From Geomonas propionica (GTDB lineage: Bacteria > Desulfobacterota > Desulfuromonadia > Geobacterales > Geobacteraceae), in contig NZ_JAEMHK010000001.1 in assembly GCF_016458235.1 (NCBI RefSeq), positions 372,001 to 436,000 on the forward strand: a stretch of DNA of 64,000 nucleotides. The letters run 5' to 3'. The notes beneath the pieces were generated by a model that did no database searches, was not told the origin of the DNA, and saw only the letters and a list, made by a program, of their open reading frames with translations. Numbering within the stretch: position 1 is the stretch's first letter; every line of letters begins with the position of its first letter. This document shows positions 1 to 7,680 of this stretch, piece by piece. Position numbers and translations under genes: made by a program.

Positions 1-1
1 G

Positions 2-73
2 GAGAAGACCGGCGACAGCGAGTTCCCCTTCGCCGAGATCACCGACGACGATATCGACAACCTGTTCAGCTAA
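2..73 (+). CDS. C-terminal end of MglB-like (roadblock/LC7) protein, partial
   Basis: Only the last 23 codons are inside the window. They read through an acidic tail (DDDIDNLFS) to a TAA at 71-73. The assignment rests mainly on context: mglA follows 81 bp downstream, and in Geobacter and Myxococcus the roadblock/LC7 protein MglB, the GTPase-activating partner of MglA, is normally encoded just before mglA. No domain core is visible here, so this is inference from neighbourhood. Confidence 0.55.
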   Translation, partial: EKTGDSEFPFAEITDDDIDNLFS

Positions 74-154
74 CGGAACATTTTTCGGTGAGATGGGGTG
101 GCGTCATGCGCCCCTAAACCCTGTGGTGCAGTAATTTATAAGAGGTAATGTAGG

Positions 155-742
155 ATGTCCTTCATTAACTACGCTTCCCGTGAGATAAACTGCAAGATCG
201 TCTACTACGGCCCGGGCCTGTGCGGCAAGACCACCAACCTTCAGTACGTCTACCAAAAGACGGCCGCCGATGCGAAAGGGAAGATGATCAGCCTGGCGAC
301 CGAGACCGAGCGCACCCTTTTCTTCGACTTCCTGCCGCTGGCGCTGGGCGAGATCCGCGGCTTCAAGACGCGCTTCCACCTGTACACCGTTCCCGGCCAG
401 GTCTTCTATGACGCCTCCAGAAAGCTGATCCTCAAGGGCGTCGACGGCGTGGTGTTCGTGGCCGACTCCCAGGAAGAGCGCATGGACGCCAACATCGAGA
501 GCGTCGAGAACCTGCGCATCAACCTGATCGAGCAGGGGTACGACCTGGACAAGATCCCGTACGTGGTCCAGTACAACAAGCGCGACCTCCCCAACGTCGT
601 CGACGTGGAGGAGCTGCGCCGGGAGCTGAACCCGACCAACGTTCCCGATTTCGAAGCCTGCGCCACCACCGGCGAAGGGGTTTTCGAGACCCTGAAGGCG
701 ATCGCCAAGCTGATCCTGTTCGATCTGAAAAAAGGGAAATAA
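155..742 (+). CDS. mglA: MglA, small Ras-like GTPase of polarity control
   Basis: 195 residues, the usual MglA length. MglA is a cytoplasmic GTPase that sets cell polarity and directs motility and type IV pilus placement in Myxococcus; its role in Geobacter is less defined. The P-loop GPGLCGKT is at residues 19-26 and the guanine-specificity motif NKRD at 141-144. The switch II region reads TVPGQ (78-82), with Thr78 where most Ras-like proteins have Asp, which is a hallmark of the MglA group. The ATG at 155 follows AGAGGTAATG and gives the conserved N-terminus [10 protein letters not shown]. Probably co-transcribed with the upstream roadblock gene. Confidence 0.96.
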   Translation: MSFINYASREINCKIVYYGPGLCGKTTNLQYVYQKTAADAKGKMISLATETERTLFFDFLPLALGEIRGFKTRFHLYTVPGQVFYDASRKLILKGVDGVVFVADSQEERMDANIESVENLRINLIEQGYDLDKIPYVVQYNKRDLPNVVDVEELRRELNPTNVPDFEACATTGEGVFETLKAIAKLILFDLKKGK

Positions 743-751
743 AAAAGACAG

Positions 752-843
752 AGGCGTTTTAACAGGGATAAAAGGGATAAAAGGGATGATGTAACCGTTT
801 GGTTTTCATCCCCTTTATCCCTTTTATCCCTGTTAGACGCCTT
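752..843. terminator. Long inverted repeat, bidirectional terminator between mglA and uvrC
   Basis: Two arms of about 36 bp (752-788 and 806-843) built from AGGGATAA-type units pair almost perfectly around a short loop. The right arm runs into a T-run at 841-849, and the left arm is preceded by A-rich sequence, so it can terminate both the plus-strand mglA unit and the minus-strand uvrC. The right arm includes the uvrC stop codon (833-835). The internal 9-10 bp periodicity (AGGGATAAA) is unusual for a simple terminator. Confidence 0.75.
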
Positions 844-2668
844 TTTTTTGTTTTTGCAGTTCCTCCCACAGCGCCCGCGCAGCCCTTTCGGTCATCCCCG
901 GCGCGGCGATGAGTTCCTCCAGCGTCGCCCCCTGCACCCCTCTCAAACTCCCGAAATGCTTTAACAACGCCTTCTTCCGTTTCGCGCCGATGCCCGGCAC
1001 CTGGTCCAGGCTGGAGCCGGTGAGGGTCTTACTGCGCACGGCCTTGTGGTAGGTGACGGCGAAGCGGTGCGCTTCGTCCCTGATGCGCGCCAAAAGGAGC
1101 AGCGGCGCGGAACTCTGCCGGAGCGTAATCGGGTTCTTGCGCCCCGGGCGGAACACCCGCTCGTCACTCTTCGAGATCTCCTCGCTTTCCATATCCCGGA
1201 AGGTGCGGCTCTTTGCCAAACCGGCCGCCTCCACCCCGTTCACCCCCAACTCGTCCAGTACCGCGTTCAATACCCCCAACTGTCCCAGACCGCCGTCGAC
1301 CACGATCAGGTCAGGCTGCTCCTCGGTCGTTTCCGCCTTGAAGCGGCGCGAGAGGACCTCGCGCATCATGGCGAAGTCGTCGGACTGCAGTACCCCCTTG
1401 ATCCGGTAGCGCCGGTACAGATTCTTGTCGGCCTTGCCGTCGATGAAAACCACACGGCTTCCGACCGCCATCTCCCCTTGAATGTTGGAGATGTCGTAGC
1501 ACTCGATCCTTCTGGGGGTGCGGGCAAGGTGCAGCTTCTCGGCGAGTTCGGTCAGCAGCGTGGCGGACGAGCTTTCCTTGGCCAGCCGCTCCTGCGACGC
1601 GGTCTCCGCGTTCTTCTGGGCCAGCTTCACCATCTCCAGCTTGGGGCCGCGCTGCGGTGCCGCGATGATCACCTTCTTGCCCGCCTTCTCCGACAGGAGT
1701 TCCTCGAGCGGGCCTGGCTCCGGAATAGGGAACGGGATCAGCACCTGGGGCGGGAGCGGGGCGTCCAGGTCGTAGTACTCGTTCAGGAACGAGGCCAATC
1801 CCTCCTCGGTCTCCAGCTCCCAGTCGAAGAGGAAGGTGCGGCCGCCGGTCACGGTGCCGCCGCGGATGTGCAAGAGGGCGATCTGCATCTGGTCCCCCTC
1901 GCGGTGCACGCCGAACACGTCGCTGTCGCCCCCTTGCGCCACCATCTTCTGGCGCTCCACGGTGACCTCGATGGCGCGCACCAGGTCGCGGTAGCGCGCC
2001 GCGTCCTCGTAGCGCATCTCCTGGCTGGCCTGCGTCATCTTGGCGCGGTAGAGGCGGGCAATCTCGGTGTTCTTTCCTTCCAGGAACAGGGCGGCCCCTT
2101 CGGCGAGGGTCGCATATTCCTCTTTCGTGATCAGTCCGCAGCAGGGGGCGGAGCATTGCTTGATCTGGTGGTACAGGCAGGGGCGTTTGCGCGCCATGCA
2201 GGTCGCCAGCGGGTAGTGGCGCAGCGGGAACATCTTGTAGAGCTGCTTCAAGACCTCCTTGGCCGAGGTGGCGGAGGAGTAGGGGCCGAAGTAGCGCGCG
2301 CCGTCGGAGGGAATCTTACGCACCAATGAAAGGCGCGGGAACTCTTCCTTCATGTCCATGCGCAGCGAGAAGTAGGTCTTGTCGTCGCGCAGGTTGATGT
2401 TGTACTTCGGGCGGTGCTGCTTGATCAGCGTGTTCTCGAGGATCAGCGCTTCCTTTTCCGTGTCGGTGACGATGTAGTCTACCGACTGGACCAGTTGCAC
2501 CATGAAGCGGATGTGAACGCGGGAATCGCGGGTGTCGCCCACGTAGGCCCGGACGCGGTTTCTGAGGTTGCGCGCCTTGCCGACGTAGATGACGGTGCCG
2601 TCCGAGGTCTTCATGAGGTAGACGCCGGGGGAGGTGGGGAAGTTCTGGATCATCTCCTGGGTTATCAT
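833..2668 (-). CDS. uvrC: UvrABC excinuclease subunit C
   Basis: 611 residues, normal UvrC length. UvrC makes the two incisions around bulky lesions after UvrB hands over the site. In order: GIY-YIG nuclease domain at the N-terminus (SPGVYLMK...VIYVGKARNLRNRV, about residues 13-90), a UVR motif near 205-240, the RNase H-like second nuclease domain (IECYDISNIQG region, about 390-540) and a C-terminal helix-hairpin-helix (LDQVPGIGAKRKKALLKHFG). The gene is alone on the minus strand. uvrB begins at the far right of the window, so the two subunits are unlinked at operon level. Confidence 0.97.
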   Translation of the reverse strand: MITQEMIQNFPTSPGVYLMKTSDGTVIYVGKARNLRNRVRAYVGDTRDSRVHIRFMVQLVQSVDYIVTDTEKEALILENTLIKQHRPKYNINLRDDKTYFSLRMDMKEEFPRLSLVRKIPSDGARYFGPYSSATSAKEVLKQLYKMFPLRHYPLATCMARKRPCLYHQIKQCSAPCCGLITKEEYATLAEGAALFLEGKNTEIARLYRAKMTQASQEMRYEDAARYRDLVRAIEVTVERQKMVAQGGDSDVFGVHREGDQMQIALLHIRGGTVTGGRTFLFDWELETEEGLASFLNEYYDLDAPLPPQVLIPFPIPEPGPLEELLSEKAGKKVIIAAPQRGPKLEMVKLAQKNAETASQERLAKESSSATLLTELAEKLHLARTPRRIECYDISNIQGEMAVGSRVVFIDGKADKNLYRRYRIKGVLQSDDFAMMREVLSRRFKAETTEEQPDLIVVDGGLGQLGVLNAVLDELGVNGVEAAGLAKSRTFRDMESEEISKSDERVFRPGRKNPITLRQSSAPLLLLARIRDEAHRFAVTYHKAVRSKTLTGSSLDQVPGIGAKRKKALLKHFGSLRGVQGATLEELIAAPGMTERAARALWEELQKQKKGV

Positions 2669-2779
2669 GAGGCGTAGTATAGACGGTTGCTGGTTAGAAG
2701 GGAAGGTGGGTTGTGTTAACGAGTGTCCTGGCGTGGCGGCGGTATGGGGCGGTTGTGTTGAGGCGGCGGGGGGAAAGAC

Positions 2780-2806
2780 GGGGCGAATGATTATTCGCCC
2801 CTACAG
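2780..2806. repeat. Palindromic GGGCGAAT repeat, copy 1
   Basis: The palindrome GGGCGAATGATTATTCGCCC is followed by CTACAGTG. Related copies are at 30562-30586 and 58450-58476. All three are intergenic and share GGGGCGAA/TTCGCCCC arms and a CTACA flank. Confidence 0.75.
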
Positions 2807-2821
2807 TGTATCGTTAGCGGG

Positions 2822-3496
2822 CTAGCGCTTGCCGGTCCTGCTGCCAGGCTTGGCGGAATTGCCGGGACGCGAGGCGGGCTTGCTCCCAGCGGGTCTGGAG
2901 GCGCCGGACGGTCTAGCCGATCCCGCTTTGGCTGCGGCAGGTCTGGCCCCGGCCGGTCTGGCCGATCCCGCTTTGGCAGCGGTCGGTCGGGCACCGGCAG
3001 GCTTGGCCGCTCCCGCTTTGGCCGCGGCTGGTCTGGCACCGGTCGGCTTGGCATCAGGGCTCGCCGTCGGCCTGGCTGCGGGCTTGGCTGCCGACTTTGT
3101 TGCCGGTTTTGCTGCAGGTTTCGCAGCCGGCTTCGTGGCCGCCAGCGCGGCAGTTGCCTTTTTCTCAGCGGCTTTCTTCTCGGCCGCTTCAATGCGCCAC
3201 CTGGGAAGGGTTTTGGCGCCGCCACCGCTCGCCTTCATCTTCTGCGGATTGGCATAGGAGACGGTGATCTTCTTGTCGAGGAGCCACGCGCCGTCCAGGG
3301 AATCGATGGCGTCCCTTGCCTCGGCTTCGGTGGACATCCTGACGTAGCCGCAACCCTTGAACTGGCCGGTCTCGGGATCCCTGATCAGGTGCATCGAGGT
3401 AACCGTGCCGGAAACTGCGAACAGCTTCAGCAGCTCGTATTCAGTGATATCGTAGGACAGGCTGCCTACGTAAAGTTCCTTACCTGCTTTTGCCAT
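2822..3496 (-). CDS. RRM RNA-binding protein with basic low-complexity tail
   Basis: 224 residues from the ATG at 3496, chosen because AAGGAGAG lies just upstream; an ATG 33 bp earlier lacks a ribosome site. Residues about 8-85 form one RNA recognition motif with RNP2 (LYVGSL) and RNP1 (KGCGYVRM), as in the cold-inducible single-RRM proteins of cyanobacteria and proteobacteria. After residue 100 the protein is almost entirely Ala, Lys, Pro, Gly, Ser and Arg, including three copies of a roughly 15-residue unit (ARPAAAKAG...PAG), resembling histone H1 tails. The RRM should bind RNA and the tail nucleic acid non-specifically; targets are unknown. Confidence 0.9.
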   Translation of the reverse strand: MAKAGKELYVGSLSYDITEYELLKLFAVSGTVTSMHLIRDPETGQFKGCGYVRMSTEAEARDAIDSLDGAWLLDKKITVSYANPQKMKASGGGAKTLPRWRIEAAEKKAAEKKATAALAATKPAAKPAAKPATKSAAKPAARPTASPDAKPTGARPAAAKAGAAKPAGARPTAAKAGSARPAGARPAAAKAGSARPSGASRPAGSKPASRPGNSAKPGSRTGKR

Positions 3497-3579
3497 GGAA
3501 TCTATCTCTCCTTGATTTGGTCGGCACACTTTAGCACAACACGTGACACTGCAGCAAAACTTTCTCTCGTGACCATACG

Positions 3580-4782
3580 TTAGCCGCCGTTACGCTCCCG
3601 CAGGATCGCGGTATAAAGCGGCTCGCGGTCGGCCTTGGAAGCGGAAACGACCATTTCCACCTCGACCAGTCTTCCGCCTGCGCTCACTACCCGCTGCCTA
3701 CTCGTTTCTTCCTTGAAGTCGCCCGGCCGCTCAATCCGCTGCTGCAGATCCTTTGCATTTTCGAGGAAGTCGAAGATCGATTCCCCCAGCAACATCTGCC
3801 GGTTCCGCCCGAACAGGCTTTCCGCCTTCTCGTTCACGATCACCATCTTGCCGTTCTTCAGGAACGTCACCACCGCCGACGCGGCCACCTCGATGAAGCG
3901 GCGGTAGCGCTCGTCCGCCTCGCGCGACTGGACCGTGCGGTGGGAGAGTTCCTCCATCATGTCGTTGAACGCGGCGATGAGCATGCCGATCTCGTCGCGG
4001 CTATTCTGCGGCATCTTTTCCTGGAAATTGCCGGTCCTGGTGACGTCGATGATCCGGTCAGAAAGTAGTTTCACCGGCGTGATGATCAGCCGGCTCATGA
4101 TGATCCCCATCACGACGGTGACGATGAGGTACACCAACCCGCGGGCCAGCAGGTCGAGTTTGAAGTTGGCCCCCAGTTGGGCGTACAGGTCCTTCATCGG
4201 GATGCTTACCGATACCGCGCCGATGACCTCCCCGACGCGGTAATTGTAGGAATAGTGGCCCGGCGGGAAACGCTTCTTGACGAAGTCGGGCGCGCTCTGG
4301 TAGCTGCCGTGGCATCCCAGGCAGGAAGGGGTGGCGCGCATCGGCTGCAGGTACCGGAAGAAGCTGGTGTCGCCCGCTTTGACGATGTCGTAACTTTCGG
4401 CAGCGGGTTTGTCGATGAATTTTTGCAGTTGCGCAGTCTCGTAAGCGTCCGGGCGGTTTTCGGGGTTGCGGTAGCGCAGCGACACCTGGCGCACGTAGAA
4501 CTTCGAGTTTTGGGTGACCCTTTTGGCCACTTGGGTCGCCACTACCTGCGGCACCAGGTTGTAGTTGGTCTCCGGCTCGTTCTTGACCACTGACGACATG
4601 TACTCGCGGGTCTCGATGAGTTGCGTGGCGAAACTGCGCGCGTTGTCCACGGCGAAGCGGAGCACGAAGTCCTTCTGGCGATGGTACAGGAAGATGCCCG
4701 AGGCGAGCAGGAGGGCGATCAGGAGCAGGGACATCAGGCCGAAGAACTTGGTGCGGATGGAGAAATCTGCGGGGCGGGTCAT
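3580..4782 (-). CDS. Haem-binding DUF3365-HAMP-PAS membrane sensor
   Basis: 400 residues from the ATG at 4782, which has AGGAGG seven bases upstream; an in-frame ATG 63 bp earlier has no such site. Transmembrane helix 1 is at about 12-33. The periplasmic region carries CLGCH (154-158), a c-type haem motif inside a DUF3365 (Tll0287-like) sensor domain. Transmembrane helix 2 (about 213-238) is followed by HAMP and a C-terminal PAS domain (from about 290). There is no kinase, methyl-accepting or GGDEF domain, so output must pass through a partner. It probably senses redox state or a small ligand at the haem. Monocistronic on the minus strand. Confidence 0.85.
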   Translation of the reverse strand: MTRPADFSIRTKFFGLMSLLLIALLLASGIFLYHRQKDFVLRFAVDNARSFATQLIETREYMSSVVKNEPETNYNLVPQVVATQVAKRVTQNSKFYVRQVSLRYRNPENRPDAYETAQLQKFIDKPAAESYDIVKAGDTSFFRYLQPMRATPSCLGCHGSYQSAPDFVKKRFPPGHYSYNYRVGEVIGAVSVSIPMKDLYAQLGANFKLDLLARGLVYLIVTVVMGIIMSRLIITPVKLLSDRIIDVTRTGNFQEKMPQNSRDEIGMLIAAFNDMMEELSHRTVQSREADERYRRFIEVAASAVVTFLKNGKMVIVNEKAESLFGRNRQMLLGESIFDFLENAKDLQQRIERPGDFKEETSRQRVVSAGGRLVEVEMVVSASKADREPLYTAILRERNGG

Positions 4783-5031
4783 GCATCCTCCTGGAATTTC
4801 AAAGCACTGAAGCCACAAGTATATCCGGGGACATAGGAACCGCAATCCACCTTCGCCAAGGCTTCCACCTCCGCCAAGGCTACGGTGGACAAGACGGTGG
4901 ACAAGTCCGCCAGCAGCGTCCCCGTCCCTGGAGGGGGAGGGTAGGGAGGGGGAAGATCTCTACCTGCGAATCCCCCCTCCAACCTCCCCCCTCCGGGGGG
5001 AGGCTTCTGACCAGTCCCCCCTAGCGCGAGG

Positions 5032-5071
5032 ACAAAAAAAGCCCCATCCGCAGGAGAGGGCGGATGGGGCA
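5032..5071 (-). terminator. Terminator of the minus-strand cytochrome gene
   Basis: GCCCCATCCGC and GCGGATGGGGC form an 11-bp stem. Read on the minus strand the stem is followed by a run of seven T residues, as expected 50 bp beyond the cytochrome stop codon. Confidence 0.8.
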
Positions 5072-5085
5072 CAGGTGCTGGGTTT

Positions 5086-5117
5086 AACGTAGAACCTAGA
5101 ACATAGAACTTAGAACG
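5086..5117. repeat. 7-bp TAGAACN repeat array, copy 1 (one arm only)
   Basis: Four consecutive 7-bp units (CGTAGAA, CCTAGAA, CATAGAA, CTTAGAA) lie directly after the cytochrome stop codon on the minus strand. Two larger versions with both orientations occur at 31931-32002 and 43013-43085. Confidence 0.7.
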
Positions 5118-5121
5118 TTCG

Positions 5122-5373
5122 TCAGTTCTTCTTGTGGCACTCGAAGCAGATCTCTTCGGTCTCGCGGCGCTTGATCTGGGCGGCCTTGTCCTTGGGAATT
5201 CCTTTGCCCATAAGCTTCTCGCCCATCTTGTGACAATCGAAACAGTTCCTCCCTTTCAGGGCCTTGTGCATCTTCACCATTGCGGGGTTCTTGCTATGAC
5301 AGACGTTGCACTCGAAGCCATAGGCAGCGGGAGCGACGAGCAACAGCAACAGGACCAAAAGCGTTTTTTTCAT
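5122..5373 (-). CDS. Small periplasmic c-type cytochrome with three CXXCH motifs
   Basis: 83 residues from the ATG at 5373, which has GGAGGAGT upstream. MKKTLLVLLLLLVAPAAYG is a clear signal peptide. The mature part has three haem motifs: CNVCH, CFDCH and CFECH. Only one further histidine is present (KMHK), so at most one haem can have a distal His from this chain, unlike the PpcA c7 family with six. A gene of this type sits at the same place, next to parA, in Geobacter sulfurreducens by my recollection. It probably carries electrons in the periplasm. An FNR-like palindrome lies 78 bp upstream. Confidence 0.88.
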   Translation of the reverse strand: MKKTLLVLLLLLVAPAAYGFECNVCHSKNPAMVKMHKALKGRNCFDCHKMGEKLMGKGIPKDKAAQIKRRETEEICFECHKKN

Positions 5374-5450
5374 GTACGGACTCCTCCACGATATCGGGTT
5401 ACCAAGCTGATCCAGCGCCGTCATCCTAAACCCAGTCCTGCCAAGGCGCC

Positions 5451-5464
5451 TTGACCAAAGTCAA
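5451..5464. promoter_or_regulatory. FNR/DNR-like palindrome between cytochrome and parA
   Basis: TTGACCAAAGTCAA is a perfect inverted repeat (TTGAC, four bases, GTCAA), close to the FNR-family consensus TTGAT-N4-ATCAA. It lies 78 bp upstream of the cytochrome start and 117 bp upstream of parA. Redox control of the cytochrome gene is the likelier use. Confidence 0.5.
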
Positions 5465-5580
5465 AGAAAAGGCCGCCACCTTCTCTGAGAAAACACTTTT
5501 CATAGCTCCGGCAGTATGGTAATTTTCCCTGCTTTGCATTTTCGGCAACACTCGGATCATTCACAAATCGAGAAGAGACT

Positions 5581-6354
5581 ATGGCTAAGATCATCTGTGT
5601 GGCAAATCAAAAGGGTGGGGTGGGCAAGACCACGACGGCCGTGAACCTGTCGGCATCGCTGGCCGTGGCCGAACGCCGCGTGCTCCTGGTGGACATGGAC
5701 CCGCAGGGGAATGCGGGTAGCGGCGTGGGGGCTGACAAGGATGTCCTCGAGGAGAGCATCTACGACGCCCTTATCGACGACGCGCCGGTGTCGCGCATCG
5801 TGCTCAAGACGGAACTTCCCTACCTGCACCTGCTGCCGGCCACTTCCGACCTCGCCGGCGCCGAGCTGGAGCTGGTGAGCGTCACCGACCGCGAGCGGAA
5901 GCTGAAGAAGATCCTCGCCGCGCTGTCCGATTCCTACGACTACATCTTCATCGACTGCCCTCCTTCGCTGAACCTTCTCACCATCAACGCGATGACCGCG
6001 GCGCATTCCGTCCTGATTCCGCTGCAGTGCGAGTTTTACGCCATGGAAGGGCTTTCGCAGATACTGAAAACCATCAACCTGATCCAGCAGGGGCTGAACA
6101 CGTCGCTCTCCATCGAGGGGATCCTGCTCACCATGTTCGACGCCAGGAACAACCTGTCGCGCCAGGTCGGCGAGGAGATGCGCGCCCACTTCCCCAAGGA
6201 GACCCTGGAAACGGTGATCCCGAGGAACGTCAGGCTCTCCGAGGCGCCGTCGCACGGCAAGCCGATCTGCCTGTACGACATCACCTCCAAGGGGGCGACC
6301 AGCTACATGGATCTGGCCAAGGAACTCATCGCGCGCGAGGTGTCGCATGGTTAA
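5581..6354 (+). CDS. parA: ParA/Soj chromosome partitioning ATPase
   Basis: 257 residues, typical for chromosomal Soj-type ParA without the N-terminal helix-turn-helix of plasmid ParA. The deviant Walker A motif KGGVGKTT is at 11-18 and DMDPQGN follows at 38-44. It binds DNA non-specifically as an ATP dimer and moves ParB-parS complexes. The stop overlaps the start of parB by 8 bp, so translation is coupled. The atp operon follows, the gene order seen in Geobacter. Confidence 0.96.
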   Translation: MAKIICVANQKGGVGKTTTAVNLSASLAVAERRVLLVDMDPQGNAGSGVGADKDVLEESIYDALIDDAPVSRIVLKTELPYLHLLPATSDLAGAELELVSVTDRERKLKKILAALSDSYDYIFIDCPPSLNLLTINAMTAAHSVLIPLQCEFYAMEGLSQILKTINLIQQGLNTSLSIEGILLTMFDARNNLSRQVGEEMRAHFPKETLETVIPRNVRLSEAPSHGKPICLYDITSKGATSYMDLAKELIAREVSHG

Positions 6355-7186
6355 GAAAATGGGATTGGGCAAGGGGATGGGGGCGCTGCTCCCGGTCGTG
6401 GAGGATCACGGCAAGAAGTATTTCTCCTGCCCCATCGAAGACATAAAGCCGAACAAGGAACAGCCCAGAAAGACCTTCGTCAACGAGAAGCTCGAGGAGC
6501 TGGCGGCCTCCATCCGAGAAAAGGGGATCATCCAGCCCCTGGTCGTGGTCAAGAAGGCCGGCCACTACGAGCTGATCGCCGGCGAGCGGCGCTGGCGCGC
6601 CGCCCAGAAGGCTGGCCTCAGGGAAGTTCCCGTCGTCATCCAGGACGTCTCCGAGGAGACCGCGCTGGAGATGGCTCTCATCGAGAACATTCAGCGCGAG
6701 GACCTGAACGCGGTGGAAGAGGCCGAGGCCTACCACGCCCTGTTGGAGCGCTTCTCGCTGTCCCAAGAGGAACTGGCCAAGCGCGTCGGCAAGGAGCGCT
6801 CGACCATCGCCAACGCCCTGCGTCTGTTGCGGCTGCCGGCCGAGATCAAGCGCGACGTGGCCGAGGACCGCATCTCCATGGGGCATGCCAGGGCGCTGCT
6901 GACCCTGGAGGACGTCGAGGAGCAGAAGGCAGTCCGCGACGAGATCGTCAAGGGGCACCTCTCCGTGCGCGAGACCGAGGCGCTGGTGAAGCGCAGGAAG
7001 GCAGGCCCGCCGAAGAAGGCGGCCAAGCCGTCGCTGGACCCGGACCAGAAGGACCTCGTGGACCGCATGCAGCGCCACTTCGCCGCCAAGGTAGCCCTCA
7101 AGCGCGCCGGGCGCGGCGGCAAGCTCGAGATCAGCTTCGGCGACATGAAGGAACTGACCCGCATCGTGGAGCTGTTGAACCTCTAG
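6347..7186 (+). CDS. parB: ParB/Spo0J centromere-binding CTPase
   Basis: 279 residues. The N-terminal CTP-binding core has GERRWRAA (79-86) and ENIQREDLN (113-121). It is followed by the helix-turn-helix that reads parS (about 135-190) and a C-terminal dimerisation region. ParB loads at parS and spreads as a clamp. No TGTTTCACGTGAAACA-type parS site was seen in the window. The start overlaps parA and encodes MVKKMGLGKGMGALL, the usual ParB N-terminus. Confidence 0.96.
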   Translation: MVKKMGLGKGMGALLPVVEDHGKKYFSCPIEDIKPNKEQPRKTFVNEKLEELAASIREKGIIQPLVVVKKAGHYELIAGERRWRAAQKAGLREVPVVIQDVSEETALEMALIENIQREDLNAVEEAEAYHALLERFSLSQEELAKRVGKERSTIANALRLLRLPAEIKRDVAEDRISMGHARALLTLEDVEEQKAVRDEIVKGHLSVRETEALVKRRKAGPPKKAAKPSLDPDQKDLVDRMQRHFAAKVALKRAGRGGKLEISFGDMKELTRIVELLNL

Positions 7187-7230
7187 AAGCCGGCGCGCTT
7201 ACGCCCTTCTTTTCTCAGCTCCATCCAGCT

Positions 7231-7338
7231 TCCCCCTTTCGCAAAGGGGGATTGAGGGGGATTTAACTCTGTGGCAACCGGGGATGCTGTGGCGACCTCG
7301 GCCAAATCCCCCCTGGCCCCCCTTCGCAAAGGGGGGTA
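7231..7338. repeat. Inverted pair of CCCC-TTTGCGAA-GGGG repeats
   Basis: The left copy (7231-7264) has CCCCCTTTCGCAAAGGGGG followed by a second G-run and ATTT. The right copy (7304-7338) is the same element in reverse, beginning AAATCCCCCC. Together they can fold into a large hairpin. Related single copies are at 31478-31521, 35007-35048 and, interrupted by an insertion sequence, 53451-53473. Confidence 0.75.
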
Positions 7339-7647
7339 ACGGCCACACCCCACAGAACAGCACGATCCCTTTCCCTTGACGGGGCCGCCCGCCGAAGCGC
7401 GCAGTCCGCGAAGGGGGCAGGGGGAATGAGCAGAAGCTTCTTCCTTTTTCCTCAGCACCACCCGCCGTACCTGTTTCAGATTCACCCCGCACGGGGAGCA
7501 ATTCCGAACATCGTTCCAAATGTCATACACGATCCTGTCTACAAAACCCGCGCTAACTCTCGGTTCGCGGTCCTGAGACAGTCCCGTGGCACCCCGACTG
7601 GCACAGCTTTGCGGCCGCAAAATACTGATGTTCAGGGGTGTCCAAGT

Positions 7648-7653
7648 GTATAC
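7648..7653. promoter_or_regulatory. GTATAC motif upstream of atpX (distal)
   Basis: A self-complementary GTATAC lies 28 bp upstream of the -35 box of the atp operon. The same hexamer occurs in the atpZ and nuoA/hemL upstream regions, so it is annotated as a candidate operator. Confidence 0.45.
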
Positions 7654-7680
7654 AATTCTTCACGCAAACGGATAAATCGC

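Larger units (their letters stand above)
4783..5121. other. 339-bp intergenic region with C/G-rich repeats and terminator
   Basis: No coding sequence is supported. The middle (about 4918-5010) is a run of GGGGGAGGG/CCTCCCCC tracts that can pair with each other, typical of dispersed G-rich repeats elsewhere in this window. A terminator (5032-5071) and a short run of the 7-bp TAGAACN repeat (5086-5117) lie at the right end. Confidence 0.6.

Noticed and set aside
1046..2329. 427-codon open frame on the plus strand inside uvrC
   Set aside because: Antisense to a clear UvrC; biased Arg/Leu/Gly-rich product and no ribosome site.
5465..7186. parS centromere site near parA-parB
   Set aside because: No TGTTTCACGTGAAACA or close variant was seen by eye here; CACGTG-containing stretches elsewhere in the window lack the flanking TTT/AAA.
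7594..7614. Sigma54-like TGGCACAGCTTTGC upstream of atpX
   Set aside because: The GG-GC spacing is one base short of the strict sigma54 requirement, and a TTGACA promoter lies closer to the gene.
7183..7620. Open frames on the minus strand between parB and atpX
   Set aside because: They translate the CCCC/GGGG repeats (SIPLCERG-type peptides commonly misannotated in such genomes).
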